Assembly: GCA_030624805.1 (NCBI GenBank)
Contig: JAUXJL010000160.1
Location: forward strand, 1-5,487
DNA from: Acidimicrobiia bacterium
Lineage (GTDB): Bacteria > Actinomycetota > Acidimicrobiia > Spongiisociales > SHLN01
Length of the DNA: 5,487 nt
Reading direction: 5' to 3'
Shown here: positions 4,229 to 5,487 of the stretch, one piece after another
How the letters are laid out: every line of letters starts with the position of its first letter
Position numbering within the stretch: the first letter of the stretch is position 1
Position numbers and translations under genes: made by a program
The notes under the pieces: generated by a model
Databases searched by the model: none
What the model saw: only the letters and a program-made list of their open reading frames with translations
What the model was told of the DNA's origin: nothing

Positions 4229-5487
4229 CTAGTTGAAGTCGCCGGCGGCGGGGGTCCAGGTGCCGGTGCCGTAGGGGATGGTGTAGTCGGCGAGGACGGT
4301 GTCGTTGGTGTCGGCTAGATAGAACGTGGCGGCGGAGGCGCGCCAGATGCCGACGGTGTCTGTGTAGTCGTTGTTCCAGTCTCCGGCAATGATTTGGTCG
4401 CCGGGGATTCCGAAGAAGAAGTCATGGTCGGCGATGCCTGAGGAGTAGTCCCAGCGCATGTAGGCGAACCCCGTGGATTCACGGAAGAGGCCGATTTCAG
4501 TGAGCCCATCATTGTCGAAGTCTCCGGTGAAGGGGGAGTCGCCGGGGATGCCGAACCAGAAGTCAACGTCGGCGAAAGCGGTTTCGAGGGCGTTGGTGAG
4601 GAAGACGTGCCCGTCCCGGAACACACCGAGAGAGTCGCAGCCGTCCTGATCCCAGTCGCCAACGATCGGAATATCACCGGCAATGCCGAAGAAGAACTCG
4701 ATCTCACCGATCCCGAAGTCGTTGCTGTTGCGGAGGTAGGCGAATCCGTTTGAGGGTCTGAACATGCCAACGGTGTCGATCCCGTCACAATCCCAGTCAC
4801 CCATGAGGGGTGTGTCACCAGGATTGCCATAGAAGAAGCTGGTGGTTGACCCATCGTCGGAACGCAGATTCCACTCCCCGCTCGCACCGTTGAACAACGC
4901 CACCTGGGCAGGGGGCTCCGTCGGGTCCGTCAACGCAAGGATCTCGTCGTCGTCGTCCACCCCATCGCCATCCGTGTCGGGCAGCAGTGGATCTGTCCCG
5001 TGGACGTTCACCTCGTCGCCATCGGTCAACCCGTCGCCGTCCGTGTCGGGCAGGAGGGGGTTGGTTCCCAGGTCGGCCTCCTCACCATCGGTGAGCCCGT
5101 CACCGTCGGTGTCAACACAGCAGTCGGTGGCGGCGACGTAGGCGTCGTCGACTCCATTGGTGTCTGCGGTTACGAGCGCCACCCGGCTGTTGAAGGCGAT
5201 CCGAGTCCCCGTCCCGTTGATCGACGGTGCGTCCGAAACGCCCGTCGCCTGTCCGCCGGTGTCGGTGGTGCTCACGCGGGTGGTGGTGCCTGTTGTCACA
5301 TCGTGAAGGAACACATCGAGTGCCGTGTTGGTGTCGCCGGCCACGAGGTCGGTTGCCGTCGAGTGGTACGCCACCTTCGTCCCATCCGAGTTGATGGATA
5401 CTGCCCCGCTCGAGCCTGTGGCCTGGGACCCGTCCGACGCCACAGAGACTCGGGTGGTCGTACTCGCCACCGTGTCGCGCACGAAGA
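4229..5487 (-). CDS. Large secreted repeat protein, 5'-truncated (PD40-like, thrombospondin type-3 and FG-GAP-like repeats)
   Basis: The frame is open to the right edge, so the N-terminus and any signal peptide lie outside; the GTG at 5482 is not taken as a start because the repeat pattern continues through it. Residues here are counted from that codon. Residues 1-118 hold two TolB/PD40-like repeats of about 58 residues (RVSVASDG at 11, RVSTTDTG at 69; AGDTN-type turns). Residues 124-190 are three thrombospondin type-3 calcium-binding repeats, each starting DTDGDG. Residues 195-417 are FG-GAP/VCBS-like units of about 47 residues, with GDWDxDG loops followed by a VGMFR-like strand. Such proteins are exported and bind calcium; this one shows no sortase motif or C-terminal helix. 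Cysteines at 121, 122, 232 and 282 could form disulfides. It may be a surface or adhesion protein; the actual role is unknown. It converges on the trk operon and appears unrelated to it. Confidence 0.88.
   Translation of the reverse strand, partial: FVRDTVASTTTRVSVASDGSQATGSSGAVSINSDGTKVAYHSTATDLVAGDTNTALDVFLHDVTTGTTTRVSTTDTGGQATGVSDAPSINGTGTRIAFNSRVALVTADTNGVDDAYVAATDCCVDTDGDGLTDGEEADLGTNPLLPDTDGDGLTDGDEVNVHGTDPLLPDTDGDGVDDDDEILALTDPTEPPAQVALFNGASGEWNLRSDDGSTTSFFYGNPGDTPLMGDWDCDGIDTVGMFRPSNGFAYLRNSNDFGIGEIEFFFGIAGDIPIVGDWDQDGCDSLGVFRDGHVFLTNALETAFADVDFWFGIPGDSPFTGDFDNDGLTEIGLFRESTGFAYMRWDYSSGIADHDFFFGIPGDQIIAGDWNNDYTDTVGIWRASAATFYLADTNDTVLADYTIPYGTGTWTPAAGDFN
4232..4903 (-). repeat. FG-GAP-like propeller repeats
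   Basis: Four full units of 45-47 residues begin at residues 219, 266, 311 and 358 (counted from the codon at 5482) with GNPGD or GIxGD, then GDWD or GDFD loops. They are flanked by a half unit at the N-side (195-218) and a half unit at the C-end (405-417). The fourth calcium-type loop is altered (GDWNNDYTD, with Tyr in place of Gly). Confidence 0.8.
4913..5113 (-). repeat. Three thrombospondin type-3 calcium-binding repeats
   Basis: Three tandem units of 22-23 codons begin with DTDGDG and end in a TNP or TDP turn plus proline. Nearly identical DNA, for example CCGTGTCGGGCAG at 4972-4984 and 5041-5053, shows recent tandem duplication. The Asp-rich loops are of the type that binds calcium. 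They form a rigid linker between the two propeller regions. Confidence 0.85.
5123..5487 (-). repeat. Two PD40/TolB-like propeller repeats in the secreted protein
   Basis: The coding sequence repeats with a period of about 58 codons. Both units carry RVS, then GGQATG or GSQATG, a serine-isoleucine-asparagine strand and a D-T-N turn. More units are likely beyond the window edge. Confidence 0.7.

Noticed and set aside
4842..5141. Plus-strand 99-codon frame rich in Ser and Pro opposite the type-3 repeats
   Set aside because: It is the antisense of the Asp/Gly-rich repeats; its low-complexity composition follows directly from the real minus-strand gene.

Overview
The window comes from a GC-rich bacterial chromosome, most likely an actinobacterium and perhaps class Acidimicrobiia. 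This rests on high GC in third codon positions, GTG starts, two single-domain TrkA proteins encoded side by side (as in the mycobacterial ceoB/ceoC pair), and a secreted repeat protein of a style common in that group. The taxonomic placement is inference; no rRNA or marker gene is present.

Bases 1-147 are non-coding and look like a structured 5' leader. A long inverted repeat (23-35 with 76-88) forms a strong helix. The 3' strand of that helix can instead pair with the ribosome binding site of the first gene. A second local hairpin (123-140) also covers that ribosome binding site. No promoter is convincing, so the transcription start probably lies to the left of the window.

Bases 148-3625 are a tightly packed plus-strand operon for potassium uptake: trkA (148-798), a second trkA (798-1454), a very small one-helix membrane protein (1474-1602), trkH (1602-3098), and a signal-peptide plus OB-fold-like plus membrane-anchor protein (3098-3625). 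Three junctions are identical TGATG stop/start overlaps, which suggests translational coupling. The two TrkA proteins should form the NAD(H)- or nucleotide-sensing cytoplasmic gating ring under the TrkH channel. The small protein and the anchored OB-like protein have no known role but sit where accessory subunits would be expected.

Bases 3651-4205 follow after 25 bp with a strong ribosome binding site. They encode a 184-residue flavoprotein-like protein that resembles thioredoxin reductase reduced to its FAD domain, without a CxxC or NADPH domain and with the usual FAD-contacting aspartate replaced by arginine.

Bases 4229-5487 hold a convergent minus-strand gene, cut at its 5' end by the window edge. 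It encodes a large secreted-type protein with TolB/PD40-like propeller repeats, three calcium-binding thrombospondin type-3 repeats, and a C-terminal FG-GAP-like propeller that appears to close by sharing a blade between its two ends. It looks functionally unrelated to the potassium operon.
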